A DNA stretch of 64,000 nucleotides from Chionoecetes opilio (GCA_016584305.1 JACEEZ010016190.1:212501-276500), one strand, 5' to 3'; shown: positions 1-10,855, counted from the stretch's first letter. The notes: generated by a model from the sequence alone, not told the origin. Made by a program: numbers and translations.

Positions 1-558
1 TAGTTCCGTTCTCTCTTTTGCATTTTCCATTTCCTTGCGGATGGTAAATGGAGGAGTGAGTCATTACAATCCCATGATCTGAGAGAAACTTCGACACCTC
101 CCTAGACATGAATTGAGCTCCTCTATCTGAATGAATTGATGATGGGCAACCAAATATGGAAAATATATTTTGAAACACTCTGATTACCGTTTGAGCAGAC
201 ATGTCTGAGCAAGGAAGAGCAAAGAATATTCGACGAATATACGAGAATATTCGTCCACCATCACAATAATGTATTTGTTGTGAGAAGAGGAGGGTTTAGA
301 ACCGATGAAGTCAACTGACAGCCTGTCGAAAGGACGTAAAGCATGAATGAGATGAGAAGGGGGAGGCCTGAAGAATCTTGGCTTTAATTGGGCACAGATG
401 GGGCACTGCAAGCACACTCTTTTTATTTCATCACCAGAGAATGGTAAATTGTTTACCTTGACGAAATGATGCAACCGAGTAACTCCAGGGTGACACATAT
501 CGGCGTGGATCTTCTCTATAGAGGGTAGACTAGACAAAGAACAGCATCCTCTAGACAA
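1..558 (-). pseudogene. Gypsy integrase (fragment)
   Basis: The N-terminal zinc-binding module is visible as H-x4-H followed by C-x2-C (motifs IHADMCH and CLQCPIC, around 390-520). It is followed by the first catalytic Asp in LSVDFIGS. The frame breaks near 184; in the next frame the reading continues to the window edge with HSDRGAQF and YHPQGNG, which hold the second Asp and the region of the catalytic Glu. This enzyme would insert the cDNA of the element. The frameshift and the cut at the window edge mean no complete product can be seen. Confidence 0.85.
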
Positions 559-612
559 GGCATCTGCAGCTAGATTTTCCTTACCTGGGTGGTACTGGAT
601 GTCAAACTGGTA

Positions 613-918
613 TTATGAGAGTTCGAGGTGCCAGCGTAGAATCTTGTTATTCTTTATTTGCGATGATGCTTTGCGGCTAAACATGAAGGACACAGCCTGC
701 TGATCGGTGATAATCTTGAATTTCCTTCCGATGAGAAATAAGCGCCACTTCCGGATCGCTTCGACGATCGCCGCGGCTTCTTTCTCGACGGCAGGCTGTC
801 GTCTCTCTGAAGGGGTGAGAGTTCTAGAAAAGAACAAGTGCTTGTGGGCCTTTCGGACCCATGTATTGATGTTTGTAGTAGTAGTATATATTAGACAACA
901 TGTGATTGCAAACTCCAA
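613..918 (-). pseudogene. Gypsy RNase H domain (C-terminal part)
   Basis: The reading SRTLTPSERR, then EKEAAAIVEAIRKWR, then FKIITDQQAVSF is the usual tether and RNase H core of Gypsy Pol, which removes RNA from the RNA-DNA hybrid during reverse transcription. The segment upstream in the protein is displaced by an insert: the RT part stops at about 1330 in GRPVAS, and the RNase H part resumes at about 880. A stop separates it from the integrase reading. Confidence 0.8.
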
Positions 919-1271
919 TCGTTTTGTTGCTGTCGTTGGTCACTGGTCAAAGGGCCTCGGGGTAGACTACGTTCCGTGTGATTCCAACCCTTTGTGTTCC
1001 GTGTGATTCCAACACACACACACTTACAGACGCATACAAACGTCCATGAGTCTACTGAGTTTGTAGAATGCGGCAAGACGTTACCGCAGAGTTTTTCCTG
1101 TAATCTAATACACCCAAAGTGTTTTTAGCCCAAAACCCCCCTTCAAAATGATTCAATCGACATGGGACGAAGCCGCTTACCACTTACGGTTTATTTGCAA
1201 TTTTTTGAGCCTACTCTCATCAAAATTGAATTTACAGTTTCGGCTACCCAAAACAGACAGACAGACAGACA

Positions 1272-1304
<33 letters not shown>

Positions 1305-1345
1305 CACACACACAGACACACGGCTACATTTATAGTATATTAGAT
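882..1345. repeat. Insert with (AGAC)n(AC)n microsatellite splitting Gypsy RNase H
   Basis: About 460 bp separates two pieces of Pol that should be continuous. Both edges carry the similar sequences TATATATTAGA and AGTATATTAGA, possibly a target duplication. Inside lie AGAC and AC repeats at 1255-1325 and a short repeated sentence (TTCCGTGTGATTCCAAC, twice near 970-1010). No coding potential is seen. The class of the insert is not recognised. Confidence 0.5.
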
Positions 1346-2576
1346 GCAACAGGTCTCCCCTCCTGAGAAAGAGTGGCACTCAAAGAGACATCAGAGGCAT
1401 CCTTTTCAACATTTAGAGGAAGGTTTTCGTCCCACGCAGCAAGCGAAGCACGGCTGATGTCACCCTTCAGCGAGTCCAGGCACCGCGCAGCTTGGCTGTT
1501 GATAGGGAAAGATTTACATTCTAATAGAGGTTGGATACGAGAAGAATAGTTAGGGATCCACTGGGAATAGTAAGAAAGGAGTCCCAGAGTACGCCGCAGG
1601 GATGCAGCATCCCAAGGGGCAGGAAGATCCATTAAGGGCCGCAATCTCTCAGGGTCAGGGCGAAGAGTACCGTTGGTGATAGTGTATCCCAGGTAACTGA
1701 TGTCCTCGAGGCTGTAGTGGCATTTTGCGTCGTTCAAGTAGAGATTGTACTTTCTAGCAACCTCTTTGAAGCGTTTCAGGTTCTTGTAGTGCTCTTCCTG
1801 ATTCCTTCCACAAACAAGCACGTCATCAATATAGGTGATAGTTGCAGAAAGGTTGTTGTCAGTTATGATGGTGTTCATTATTATCTGGAAAGCTGAAACT
1901 GCATTAGTTAGACCAAATGGGGCTCGGTTGAAATGGAAAAGATGTCCATCCGCCTCAAATGCAGTGAATAGCTTTTCCTCTTCCCTGAGAGGAACCTGGT
2001 AGTAGGCACTTTTGAGGTCAAAACTTTGTACTTAGCCAGATCATGAACCAGGTCATGGATACGAGGGAGAGAATAGGCATCCAAGGGACTGTATTTGTTA
2101 ATAGTTCTAGAGTAGTCAGCCACCATCCGACGCTTATGCCGCTCGTCGCTTGTAACTAGCACCTGTACCCTCCACGGAGATTGACTCTTCTTAATAATTC
2201 CTTCCCAGAGCAGAGTTTGAACCTCTCTTTGGATAAAGCACTCATCCGAGTGTGAGTGACGGCGAGTAGAGGTAAGATAAGATACTTTGATCCTATCTAG
2301 ACACTTTGCAAGTACCAACTACAAGGTTATTGGCTATACAAAGCGCCACCACGCCAGGACGAACTTGGTGGACTCGAACCGCTGACCGAATGCAGGGAAT
2401 CTACACGCAAGCTCACGACTTTACCAACCGAGCCACTCTGACGTGTGCGAGTAGAGGTAACTATGGGCCTGCAATTAGGAGGCAAGTTAGGGAAGAGGGA
2501 CGGAGGGCTCAAGCTCATGCAAGTCATACCACAAACTGTCAGCTTTGGTCTGAACCCCTTATACGTAAACTCTACA
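1330..2576 (-). pseudogene. Gypsy reverse transcriptase, interrupted by SINE
   Basis: The RT is seen in two pieces. The N-terminal part includes EGIIKKSQSPWR and RMVADYSRTINKYS, with the fingers motif that leads to the palm. After the frame break near 1900, the second piece holds the catalytic YIDDVLV motif, then the thumb and connection (YLGYTI and LRRTLGLLSYYSQWIP). It would copy the element RNA into cDNA. The SINE at 2276-2446 cuts it near the N-terminus, and there is a frameshift between the two pieces. The bases at 2461-2576 are expected to hold the protease-RT linker but show little recognisable protein. Confidence 0.85.
2276..2446 (-). mobile_element. tRNA-derived SINE (family 1), inserted in Gypsy RT
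   Basis: On the minus strand the 5' part carries a pol III A-box-like TGGCTCGGTTGG and an exact B box GGTTCGAGTCC, the internal promoter typical of tRNA-derived SINEs. The element is bounded by a perfect 14-bp target duplication, GCGAGTAGAGGTAA, at 2262-2275 and 2447-2460. A second copy at 53274-53448 matches along its whole length, including the 3' end AAAGTATCTTATCTTA. The SINE needs a LINE partner to move; which one is not shown here. Confidence 0.9.
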
Positions 2577-3062
2577 CTAATGTAGTATCATGAAGTCTCG
2601 TCCTAGGATGGCATCAGAACAGAGATTGGGAAGCACTGAAAACTTGAATGATTTGTAGAGATCACTCATTACTTGTAAGTCAGCAACACAGCGGCCGACA
2701 GAAGCAGTAACTAAGGAACTCTGCGCCATGGAGACGTACTCCTTGGAAGGAATGGTAGGAATGTGTAGCTTTTTGGTGATGTTTAAATCTAAAAAGCTGA
2801 CGGCGCTACCACTGTCAACTAAGGCACATACTTCCTTACTGTTGACTGTAGCGGTGAGGGAACTTCCTCCTGACGTCAGGGTGGTAACGGCCGTCGAGGT
2901 TGCCAAAGAGACTGTCGAAACATTTTCATAGGGGTTACCTTTTAGCCTGTTCGAAGACTTGCACACGTTGGCAAAATGTCCCCCTTTCCCGCACTTCAAG
3001 CAGTTATAGTTCCTTGCAGGACACTTCGGCAGGTGATGATAACTGCGTCCACAGAAATATAA
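2577..3062 (-). pseudogene. Gypsy CCHC zinc knuckle and aspartic protease
   Basis: A nucleocapsid-type knuckle CLKCGKGGHFANVC fits C-x2-C-x4-H-x4-C, and a second Cys/His-rich stretch lies just before it. About 50 residues later comes the protease active site ALVDSGSAVSFLD, in which DSG matches the D-S/T-G triad, followed by the flap and a C-terminal AILGRDF, the usual hydrophobic-hydrophobic-G motif. The protease would mature Gag-Pol. The reading is open over this stretch; its link to Gag on one side and RT on the other is broken. Confidence 0.85.
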
Positions 3063-3328
3063 TTGCTTCCCTTCTACAGCAGCAGTAGCATAAGTAGTCT
3101 AAGCGTTGACAATTGAAGCGATGGCTTCGTTTAGAGCATCTTAACTCGGACCAGCAAAGCAGTTGGACCCGGGTGATACGTAGTCCGAAGCAGCGGAGAA
3201 GGCGGCTGAGGAGGGAGGAGGAGCTTGGGACGTGTAACTCTCAGGGCTACGCTGAGCTATCTTGAGGCTCCGGGTATGCTGTACAGCTTCGTCCAGGGTG
3301 AGTGTATGTTTTTCTAGAAGCCGCTGAC

Positions 3329-3721
3329 CTACGCGTCACGGATAGATTCTAGAGCGTAAACACTCGCCGACACTGCTTTGAACCCACAGTCCTTACCCAA
3401 TAATTTCAGACTCTGTAAAAACTGATGTATTGGTTCACTGGGCTGCTGTTTTCTAGAAGCAAGTAGGTGGCGAGCAAACACTTTATTCACGGGCTTCACA
3501 TACACTAACTGTAGAATTTTGATAGCTTCGTCGTAAGTGGTGCAGTCCCTAATGTGAGCATACACGGAGGGAGACACGTAGTTGGTAGGGAGTATCAGCT
3601 TGTCTGGAATTTCTTCGCCGAGAGAGCAGACGAAGTTGGTGAAGGTCTGAAGCCAGTGTTCCCAGTTCCCCGGAGTTCCGTCTCCTCCATCAAAACGTTC
3701 TGGTCGGAGGAACTTCTCCAT
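3329..3721 (-). CDS. Gypsy Gag (N-terminal part)
   Basis: The ORF begins MEKFLRPERFDG about 17 bp after the candidate LTR and contains LASRKQQPSEPIHQFLQSL, a helix typical of retrotransposon Gag (capsid) domains. It would form the particle in which reverse transcription occurs. It is about 130 residues to a stop near 3329. Gag continues in another frame towards the zinc knuckle at about 3000, so this is an interrupted Gag. Confidence 0.7.
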   Translation of the reverse strand: MEKFLRPERFDGGDGTPGNWEHWLQTFTNFVCSLGEEIPDKLILPTNYVSPSVYAHIRDCTTYDEAIKILQLVYVKPVNKVFARHLLASRKQQPSEPIHQFLQSLKLLGKDCGFKAVSASVYALESIRDA

Positions 3722-3738
3722 TTATCAGCAGAATAAAT

Positions 3739-3950
3739 TGTAGCGAGCAGGGATGAAATACTCAGAGGCCTCCTTTAACAAGGCTTTATTCTGCTGAAGA
3801 GTAGCCAGGTGAGAGGACGCAGGCTAACTGAATACATAGGCTGAGTGCCATTGAAAAGTTAACAGCGGAACTAACCAATGAACAGGTGAACAGATTCGAA
3901 CAAGTATTCGAATCAACAAACTAGTCTAATACAAATACCACTTTACCACA
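3739..3950 (-). repeat. Candidate LTR of the Gypsy element
   Basis: Directly upstream of Gag lies a sequence that starts TGTGGTAAAG and ends CGCTACA on the minus strand, so it has TG...CA ends. It contains an AATAAA-like signal (GCAGAATAAAGCC). Only one copy is present in the window, so the boundaries are a guess. Confidence 0.5.
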
Positions 3951-4064
3951 GAAAGGTTATATTTGGCGAAACTAAATGACATTTGGGAAAGCGAAGAGTT
4001 CTGGGCCATAACGGATAGTAGCGGGGGATTTAAATTTTGCCATAGCTAAGCTTTTATTTTTTAA

Positions 4065-4890
4065 TATTTAGCTGATAAATTTCACAACATGGAATCTTAA
4101 ACGGTAGGGGAGGCGGTAGCAGAGTGGTTAGCATCACCGATTGGCGTTCTCGAAGACCCGAGTTCGATCCCGAGTGAGACCCATAAATCCCCTTAAAAAA
4201 TTTCCTGCACCGTCGAGTGGCCTATAAACACCCACATGCCCTGCCCATTAACTCTACTTTCGATTGCGAGTTCATCGGAGGACACAGGGGGGCGGCATAA
4301 AACTCTAATCACATGCGTCACTATAAAAATCTTGCCTGCGCCACTACGGGCGAGGGCTAACCATCTCAGCCTTCAAGTGAACCTCTGGAGTCTACCATCC
4401 GAGCCCTGGATCACTGCCTACAGGCGCTATAAAAATTAATGTAAAAAAACAAAAAAAAAAGTAATGAAAAAAATATATAAACACAAAAAAAACCACTTTT
4501 CAACACCATGAGGTAAAGAAAGCTGTTTTTTATTATTAAGATATTTGTCAAAAATCACACCTAGATGCTATAGCCTAGAGTTGGATATACGTACATTTTT
4601 ATATGGTTATGCTCTCTTTTAAATATTTTGTTGTGAAATTTTACCACATAAAATATTAAACAATTTGCCAACACTACGAAAACAAAACTATTTACATCAA
4701 TTTCAAAAAATTCTAACACAAAAATGCACCTTAAATAGCCTAGCGGGGAACAAAACATTTTCTATGGCGATGCTATTTATGATTATTTTGTTATGAAATT
4801 TCACCACATGAAATCTGAAATATTTGACAACACCATAAGGAAGAAAAAACAATTCTGGTCAATTGCTAAAATATTCGTCAAAAATCAAGC
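4065..4890. repeat. Diverged AT-rich repeats, one split by a SINE
   Basis: A loose unit recurs: GAAATTTCACCACATGAAAT then a TTTGACAACACCAT-like block and an ATTCGTCAAAAATCA-like block. It can be followed at 4065-4105 plus 4487-4560 (split by the SINE at 4107-4440), at 4620-4690 and at 4785-4895. No protein reading is convincing; from 4900 to 5190 nothing is recognisable. Confidence 0.45.
4107..4440 (+). mobile_element. tRNA-derived SINE (family 3)
   Basis: The head reads GCGGTAGCAGAGTGGTTAGC, which holds an A box TAGCAGAGTGG, and 40 bp later AGTTCGATCCC, a good B box. A tRNA-unrelated body of about 250 bp follows, and the element ends in an A-rich tail (4440-4460). It is too long and lacks a clean cloverleaf 3' end, so a functional tRNA gene is unlikely. 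Only one copy is seen in the window. Confidence 0.7.
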
Positions 4891-5264
4891 CTGGACGCTC
4901 CCTTTAACAAAACACATTTAAGCAGGCAAGGGGTGCTTTAGTTAACATTAACAATGTGAGTGTGTTCCATAATTTGATTTATTTTTGTGTTCTTTATGTT
5001 TGCAATTGTGTTTTAATAGCCTTTACTGTCGCCTTTAGGCTTGGTTTCATGGGTTACGTTAGGTTATAAGTTTTTTTTTTTTTTTAGTTTCGACAGTTAG
5101 GGCTACTAAAGCCCCATTACAAGCATCAAGAACACCAAAATAAACCACATATGTAAACTCGGTCAATGATAACTCAGGCATATTTTCCTTTAAATTGACC
5201 TTGACTCAAACTTGGCAGTTTACATATCTTATATGTCCACCATATTGCGTTCATAACTTTGTGA

Positions 5265-5480
5265 GCCGCCTATGCTGGCGGAGGTATGCGCTCTACGGAT
5301 CACTTAAATTAAACATCTTCCTTGGCACATATCCTATCAGTTCACCAAAGTTAATGAGGATAGGTTCAGAACTTTTTGAGGTTTTGTTTACCAACCAACA
5401 AACCAACAAACATACAAATAAACAAACAAACAAACGGAGGCATAAACATAATTTCCTTACACTTCTTTGGTGGGGGGTAA
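5265..5480 (-). repeat. Diverged copy of the GGCGGAGGTATGCGCTCTAC repeat family
   Basis: GGCGGAGGTATGCGCTCTAC at about 5277 and a run of AAACAAACAAAC followed by CATAAACATAATTTCC match the two ends of the repeat family clustered at 16.7-18.7 kb, but the middle is strongly diverged. From 5480 to 5935 there is no recognisable feature. Confidence 0.5.
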
Positions 5481-5936
5481 CAAGGTGCTTTGAACAGCTT
5501 TGATGTAATTTTCCCGCAAATGAAGTGCATTAATTCGGGTATCGTTACTCCTACCACACAATCGTTTGACTGAAAATGGTGCAATATTTCAAAGTTCTCT
5601 CAAACATTTTCCCCATAGTGGATCAATGGGGATTTTTGATTTGTGATAGTGGACATGTTTCTGCGTCAAATGACACCAATAAAGCTTATGTATAATTTTT
5701 TTCCCACTTCAACTCTTCTCCTACCAGACTATAGCGTACCCCACTCACTCTGGGCGACACTCGGAACGGCCACTTGGGAATTTGAGAACATACATCCGCA
5801 TCCTTTGCTGAAGTACATCTGCATCACAAACCCGTAACAATTTAGTCTTGCGCAAATCCGTAAACGAATTTGGACTTTTGCAATTGCGGAAGTTCCGGTT
5901 TGCAAAAATGTTTGCGGAAGTAACCGTGCACCTCTG

Positions 5937-6316
<380 letters not shown>

Positions 6317-6317
6317 A

Positions 6318-6400
6318 CATAAGGATACACTTGACTAGCTGAGATACGGAGACGGGACCCCGCGAGTGTAGCTCATTCCACATATATCACAACTAGGTAA
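6318..6400 (+). mobile_element. LINE/SINE 3' tail fragment
   Basis: GGAGACGGGACC, a GTGTAGCTC block and ACAACTAGGTAAATACACAC match the 3' end shared by the LINE tail at 51.6 kb and the tRNA-Val SINEs at 52.1 and 56.2 kb. Only the last 80 bp are present and they end in CA repeats. Confidence 0.7.
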
Positions 6401-6409
6401 ATACACACA

Positions 6410-7370
6410 CACCTTCCCTGCAAATTCACACACTACCAACACACCATCTGAGGACTAAAATACGATAAATATAAAATACGACATATGACCTATGGTAAAA
6501 GTACCAAGAAAAATAGTAAAGAAAAAGTTACGAGAGCAGCAACAAATTTGAGGAGGAGGGGGATATGGAAACTGGCTTAAAAGGGTGTATTTAGTACCGA
6601 AGAAACAAAAAAAAATTAAAATTTGGGAAATACTCCCCAACCAAAAAGGGAAGTGCAGTATAAGGCAGTTTAGTGCCTTGGTGACCCAGCGGGGCGCTGT
6701 GGGCAAGCATTTCCCCTTCCCCTATGCCCCCCACGGTTCCCAGTTGATGATTAAACCAATTTGGTGAGTGAAGTACTATCAAGGAGGACGTCATAAAGGT
6801 CCAGGGCTACAACAGTACAGTACCCCGACCCGTATAACAAAAAAGCATTCGATGCGGGAGAGAAAAAATTAAAGTTTTTCGTTTTGTAGGAAGGTGTCAT
6901 GTCAAAACAAAAATTTTTCCCCAAAGGTGATGCGAAGAGAAAGGGGGACATGGTGTTTTAAAAAATTGTGTATAAAGGGGATTTTTTTCGAAAAAAGGGT
7001 TTTTGCATGCAACATAATGGCAGTGTGATCAACCCATTTAGTGAAAATACAATCATTCGGGATAAAAAATTATACTAGGGGAAATTATTATGTTTAATTT
7101 CGTCAGAAAACTAAAAACCACTTATGCGGATTAATTCAGCAAAGACTTAAAGTAATGTCCAGACCATTTATCATTCCTGATTTGATTTTTAGAGTATGCC
7201 ATTATCGGTGTATCAAAAATATGTTGTCCTTTTTGCACCCAGTGACCCTTTTTTTAAAATAATCCGAAAATAAAAATCTGAAAATTTCCCCTGAGCTCGA
7301 AACGCTGCTGGCAACTGGCGACGATGCCCCACGGCTCGGTGACGTAACAAAAAAAGGGTCCTTTCCCCCG
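6410..7370. other. No recognisable gene; AT-rich with homopolymer runs
   Basis: I see no protein family, tRNA or repeat family in this stretch. Runs of A and T of 5-9 bases are frequent. Short open readings occur on both strands but none shows a known motif. Confidence 0.6.
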
Positions 7371-7796
7371 CGCTGTGTGTGTGTGTGGGGTAGTGTTTTG
7401 GGTGGTGTGTGTAGTAGTATGTGTGTGTGTTTTTTTGGTGGGTAGAGTGTTTGTGGTGGTGTAGTAGGTTTGTGGTGTGTGTGTGCGTGTAGTGTTTGTG
7501 TGTGTGTGTGTGTGTGTGCGTAGTATGTTTGTGTGTGGTGTGTGTGGTGGTGCTAGTATGTTTGTGTGTGCGGGTAGTGTTTGTGTGTGTGTGTAGTAGT
7601 GTTTGGTTGTTATTTAGTTTTGTGTGGTGTTATAGTCTTTTTTGTGTGTAGTAGTGTTTGTGGTGTGTATATGTTTGTGTGGTGTAGTAGTGTTTGTGGT
7701 GTGTGTAGTAGTGTTTGTGTGTGTGTGTATAGTTTTTTGTGGGTGTTGTGTGTAGTAGGTTTGTGTGTGTGTGTGTGGGGGGTTTTTATCAGTTTT

Positions 7797-8029
7797 TTTA
7801 CAGGGCCTGAGAAAACGCTCGTATGGCCCCGTCTCCATATCAACATTTTATCATTCCTGCTTAGTGGTTAGTTTTGGGGGAAGCCACCCCCCCGGGAGGC
7901 GGTAAAAACCCCCGGCAACACCCTTTACCCTTTCACTGCTGGAGGGGAAGGGTTGGGGTTTTTAAGGAAAAAACCCCATATGTTTCCGCTCCCCCGGGGA
8001 TCGAACTCGGGACTTCCGGCTGTAAACCG
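7797..8029 (-). mobile_element. tRNA-Val SINE (family 2), copy a
   Basis: On the minus strand it has the family B box within CGAGTTCGATCCCCGG, the ACCC/GGGT-rich body (GTGAAAGGGTAAAGGG) and the 3' end GGAGACGGGGCCATACGAGC. The tRNA 5' part is lost at about 8030. Homopolymers are longer than in the copies at 52 and 56 kb. Confidence 0.8.
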
Positions 8030-8142
8030 AGGTAGTAGTGTTTGTTGTGGGGTATAGTGTTTGTTTTGTGTGGTAGTAGTTTTGTGGTTGTGTGTGGTAG
8101 TATTTTTTGGGGTGTGGGTGTGGGTGTTTCATTATTTGTATT

Positions 8143-8399
8143 TTACAGGGCCTGAGCAACGTCGTATGGCCCCGTCTCCATATCAACATTTTTACATTCT
8201 GCTTAGTGGTTAGTTTTGGGGGAAGCCACCACCCGGGAGGGGGTCACAAACCCCCGGCTAACCCCCCGGTACCCTTCACTGCTGGATGGACGGGGTTGGG
8301 GTTTTAAGGAAACAACCCTTTTTTTTTTCCCGCCCCCCCCGGGGATCGAACTGGGACTTCCGGCGGTAAACCGAGGTGCTAACCCTCCCACTACGGAGT
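8143..8399 (-). mobile_element. tRNA-Val SINE (family 2), copy b
   Basis: The complete tRNA head can be followed (CTCCGTAGTGGGAGGGTTAGC with slips, B box AGTTCGATCCCC), then the body and the shared 3' end at 8150-8190. Several C and T runs are stretched. Confidence 0.85.
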
Positions 8400-8805
8400 A
8401 TGTGTGTGTAGTGTTTTGTGGTGTGTGGGTGTGTAGTAGTGTTTGTGGGTGTGTGGTGTGTGCGTGTAGTAGTTTTTGTGTGTGTGTGTGTGTGGTGTGT
8501 GGTGTGTGTAGTAGTGTGGTGTGTGTGTGTGTGTATAGTGTTTGTGGTGTGTGTGTGCGTAGAGGTTTGGGGTTGTGGTGCGTATAATGTGTGTGTGGGG
8601 GTTAGTAGTGTTTGGTGTGTAGTAGGTTTGTGTGTTGTGTAGTGTTTGTGTGTATAGTTTTTTGTGTGTGTGTGTGTGTGGTGTGTAGTAGTGATTGTGG
8701 TGTGTGTGTGTGTAAGTGTTTGTGTGTGTAGTAGTTTTGTGGTATAGCTTTTTGTATTGTGTGTGTGTGGTTAGGTTTGTGTGTTTTTGTGTTTTATTAG
8801 TTTGT

Positions 8806-9066
8806 ATTTTACGGGCCCTGAGCAACGCTCGTATAGCCCCGTCTCCTTTAAAACATTTTTAATTCCTGCTTGGGGTTAGTGTTGGGGAAGCCACCACCCC
8901 GGGGAGGCGGTAAAAAAACCCCCGGCTAACACCCGGTACCCTTTCACTGCTGGATGGCAGGGGTTCGGGTTTTAAGGAAACAACCCATATTTTTTTCCCG
9001 CTCCGCCCGGGGATCGAACTGGGGGATTCTCGGCTGTGAACCGGCGGCAACCCCCCTACACTAGGG
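8806..9066 (-). mobile_element. tRNA-Val SINE (family 2), copy c
   Basis: It has the same structure as the neighbouring copies: the head is degraded near 9045-9066, the B box lies in CAGTTCGATCCCCGGGC, and the 3' end GGAGACGGGGCTATACGAGC is at 8822-8842. Confidence 0.8.
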
Positions 9067-9721
9067 TATGTGTGTAGTATGTTTGTGTGGTGTGTGTGGG
9101 TGTAGTAGTTTTTGTGTGTTGTGGTGTGTGGCGTGTAGTAGTGTTTGTGTGTTGTGGTGTGGTTTTGTGTGTGTGTGTGTAGTAGGTGTGTGGTTGGTGT
9201 AGTAGTTTTGGTGTGTGTGTGTGCTATATTTTTTGTGGGTGTGTGTTGGTAAAATGTGTGGGGGTTTGTGAGTAGGTTTGTGTGTGTAGTATTTTTTGTG
9301 TGTGTTAGTAGTTTTTGTGTGTAGTAGTGTTTGTTGTGTGTGTGTTGTGTGTGTGTAGTAGTGAGTGTGTGGGGTGTGTGTAGTAGTGTTTGTGTGTGTG
9401 TAGTAGTTTTTGTGTGTGTGTAGTGTTTTTTGTGTTTAGAGCTTTTGTTTTTGGGTGTGTGTGTGTGAGAGGTTTGTGTGTGTTGTGTGTGTAGAGTTTT
9501 TGTGTGGTTTGTTTTTGTGTGTGTGTAGTATAGTGTTTGGTGTGTGTAGTAGTGTTTGTGTGTGTGTGTAGTAGTGTTTGTGTGGTGTGTAGAGTGTTTG
9601 TGTGTGGTAGTATTGTTTTGTGTGTTGTGTGTTAGGTGTGTTGTAGTATGTTTTGTGTTGTGTGTAGAAGTGTTGTGTGTGTAGTAGTGTTAAAAACCTC
9701 AGCAGGTCCGCTAACACCTGT

Positions 9722-9935
9722 TCATCCCCTCGTACTTGGAAAAAACCATATAGGGTTGGGCTCCCATAACAATTGATGTTCGTTTTCCTCATATACGCGA
9801 GCAGCGTCATTTAGTTCGGTCTCAGATTGAGCATCGTACTCTAGATCATCAAGCGAAGATTCATGTCTGCCCCGAATACAATCGCTACATACATTGCCGA
9901 CGGTCTCACAGAGGCAGACGAGGTTTTTTACATTG
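9722..9935 (-). CDS. Unidentified coding-like segment
   Basis: An open reading of about 70 codons on the minus strand has balanced composition, unlike the low-complexity DNA on both sides. It contains CLCETVGNVCSDC near its N-terminus (C-x-C and C-x2-C spacings that could bind zinc) followed by acidic stretches ESSLDDLEYDAQSETE and ARVYEENEHQLLWEP. I do not recognise the family. No start codon lies near the upstream edge, so it would be an exon or a transposon fragment. Confidence 0.35.
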
Positions 9936-9959
9936 GGAGGTTCCTTCGTGACGCATCAA

Positions 9960-10720
9960 AAAACATGCGTAGCCCTGTTGGGGGAAAAAATTTTTTTACG
10001 CGCCCTTTTTAAAAAAAGTCGTGTTTTACGGAAAAAAGGGGCCGGAAATAAATTATTTTTGGTGGATTAGGGTTTTGAATGTGTGTTGAATTTGCCAAAT
10101 TTAAAAATAATTGGGAAAAAAAAAAATTGGGTCTGTACGTTTATTTTAAAATTTATAAAACTAAACCCCTTTAAATAGCTCATAACAACAGGGGATAAGA
10201 AATTGGTTTGGGAATAAGTTTAAAAATAGATAATGATAAAAAAAGTATCATACTTTAAAATTATAAAAATTTTCATTTTGATAAATAATAAGCTAAAAGA
10301 AATTTGAAAAATGAACACAAGGAAAAGAGTAAAATTTAAAAAAATTTATTACATTTAAAAAAAGAAAACACAAAAAACAACAAACAAACAAAAATTGCTA
10401 GTGGGAAACTTTACCTACCAAAAATTGTAAAATATAAACCCAATGAAGGGAAAAGCAATTAAAATAAAAGATTTGAAAAAAAACACGTCTTCTCACTTTC
10501 ATGAACTAGCCAACCCCCAAAAACACCCCCTTACGTACGCACAAATACCCCTAAGGAAAAAAAACTGCCAGACAGACACACAAAAATACAGATCCCCCCC
10601 AAACAAAAACCCAAAGAAAACAAAATAACAAAAAATAATAAAAATTAGCTGTCATGAACTTTTTCCTCACCCAAATGTTTGTTTGCGTGATTTTTCTAGT
10701 TTATTTTAAAGGGCCGAGCC
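9960..10720. other. No recognisable gene; A-rich
   Basis: Very A-rich on the plus strand with many homopolymers. No motif, RNA gene or repeat family is evident. Confidence 0.6.
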
Positions 10721-10723
10721 CTG

Positions 10724-10809
10724 TGTGCGTGCGTGCGGCGTGGTCGTGCGTGCGGCGTGCTGCGTGCGTGCGTGCGTGCGTGCGTCGTGCGTGCGTGGTG
10801 GTGCGTGCG

Positions 10810-10848
<39 letters not shown>

Positions 10849-10855
10849 TGGGGGT
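10724..10855. repeat. (TGCG)n tetranucleotide array
   Basis: About 130 bp of TGCG repeats with slips. It is the complement of the ACGC unit at 5938-6316, so the same tetranucleotide occurs twice in opposite orientation. Confidence 0.9.

Larger units (their letters stand above)
1..3950 (-). mobile_element. Ty3/Gypsy LTR retrotransposon (partial, one LTR in window)
   Basis: Read on the minus strand from 3950 down to the window edge, the domains follow the Gypsy order: LTR, Gag, CCHC knuckle, aspartic protease, RT, RNase H, integrase. The order RT-RNase H-integrase separates it from Copia. The element is dead: the reading frame is broken in several places, a tRNA-SINE sits in the RT (2276-2446) and a microsatellite-bearing insert splits RNase H (about 882-1345). 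The other LTR would lie beyond position 1 and cannot be seen. Confidence 0.9.
7370..9700. repeat. GT-rich degenerate microsatellite block with three embedded SINEs
   Basis: About 2.3 kb of imperfect TG repeats with a recurring phrase GTGTAGTAGTGTTTGTGTG. Three minus-strand tRNA-Val SINEs are set in it (7797-8029, 8143-8399, 8806-9066). As the SINE 3' tail is (CA)n on its own strand, the TG runs to the left of each copy are the expected tail, expanded. Open readings of His-Thr-Tyr or Val-Cys repeats here are artefacts. Confidence 0.85.

Noticed and set aside
1191..1379. CRISPR-like or regulatory meaning of short direct repeats (AGAC, AC)
   Set aside because: Simple microsatellites without spacers; eukaryotic context.
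4107..4180. tRNA gene with A and B boxes
   Set aside because: Poor acceptor pairing and a long unrelated body with A-rich tail; treated as SINE.
8391..8825. 144-residue His/Thr/Tyr-rich reading
   Set aside because: It translates the GT-rich microsatellite block between SINEs.
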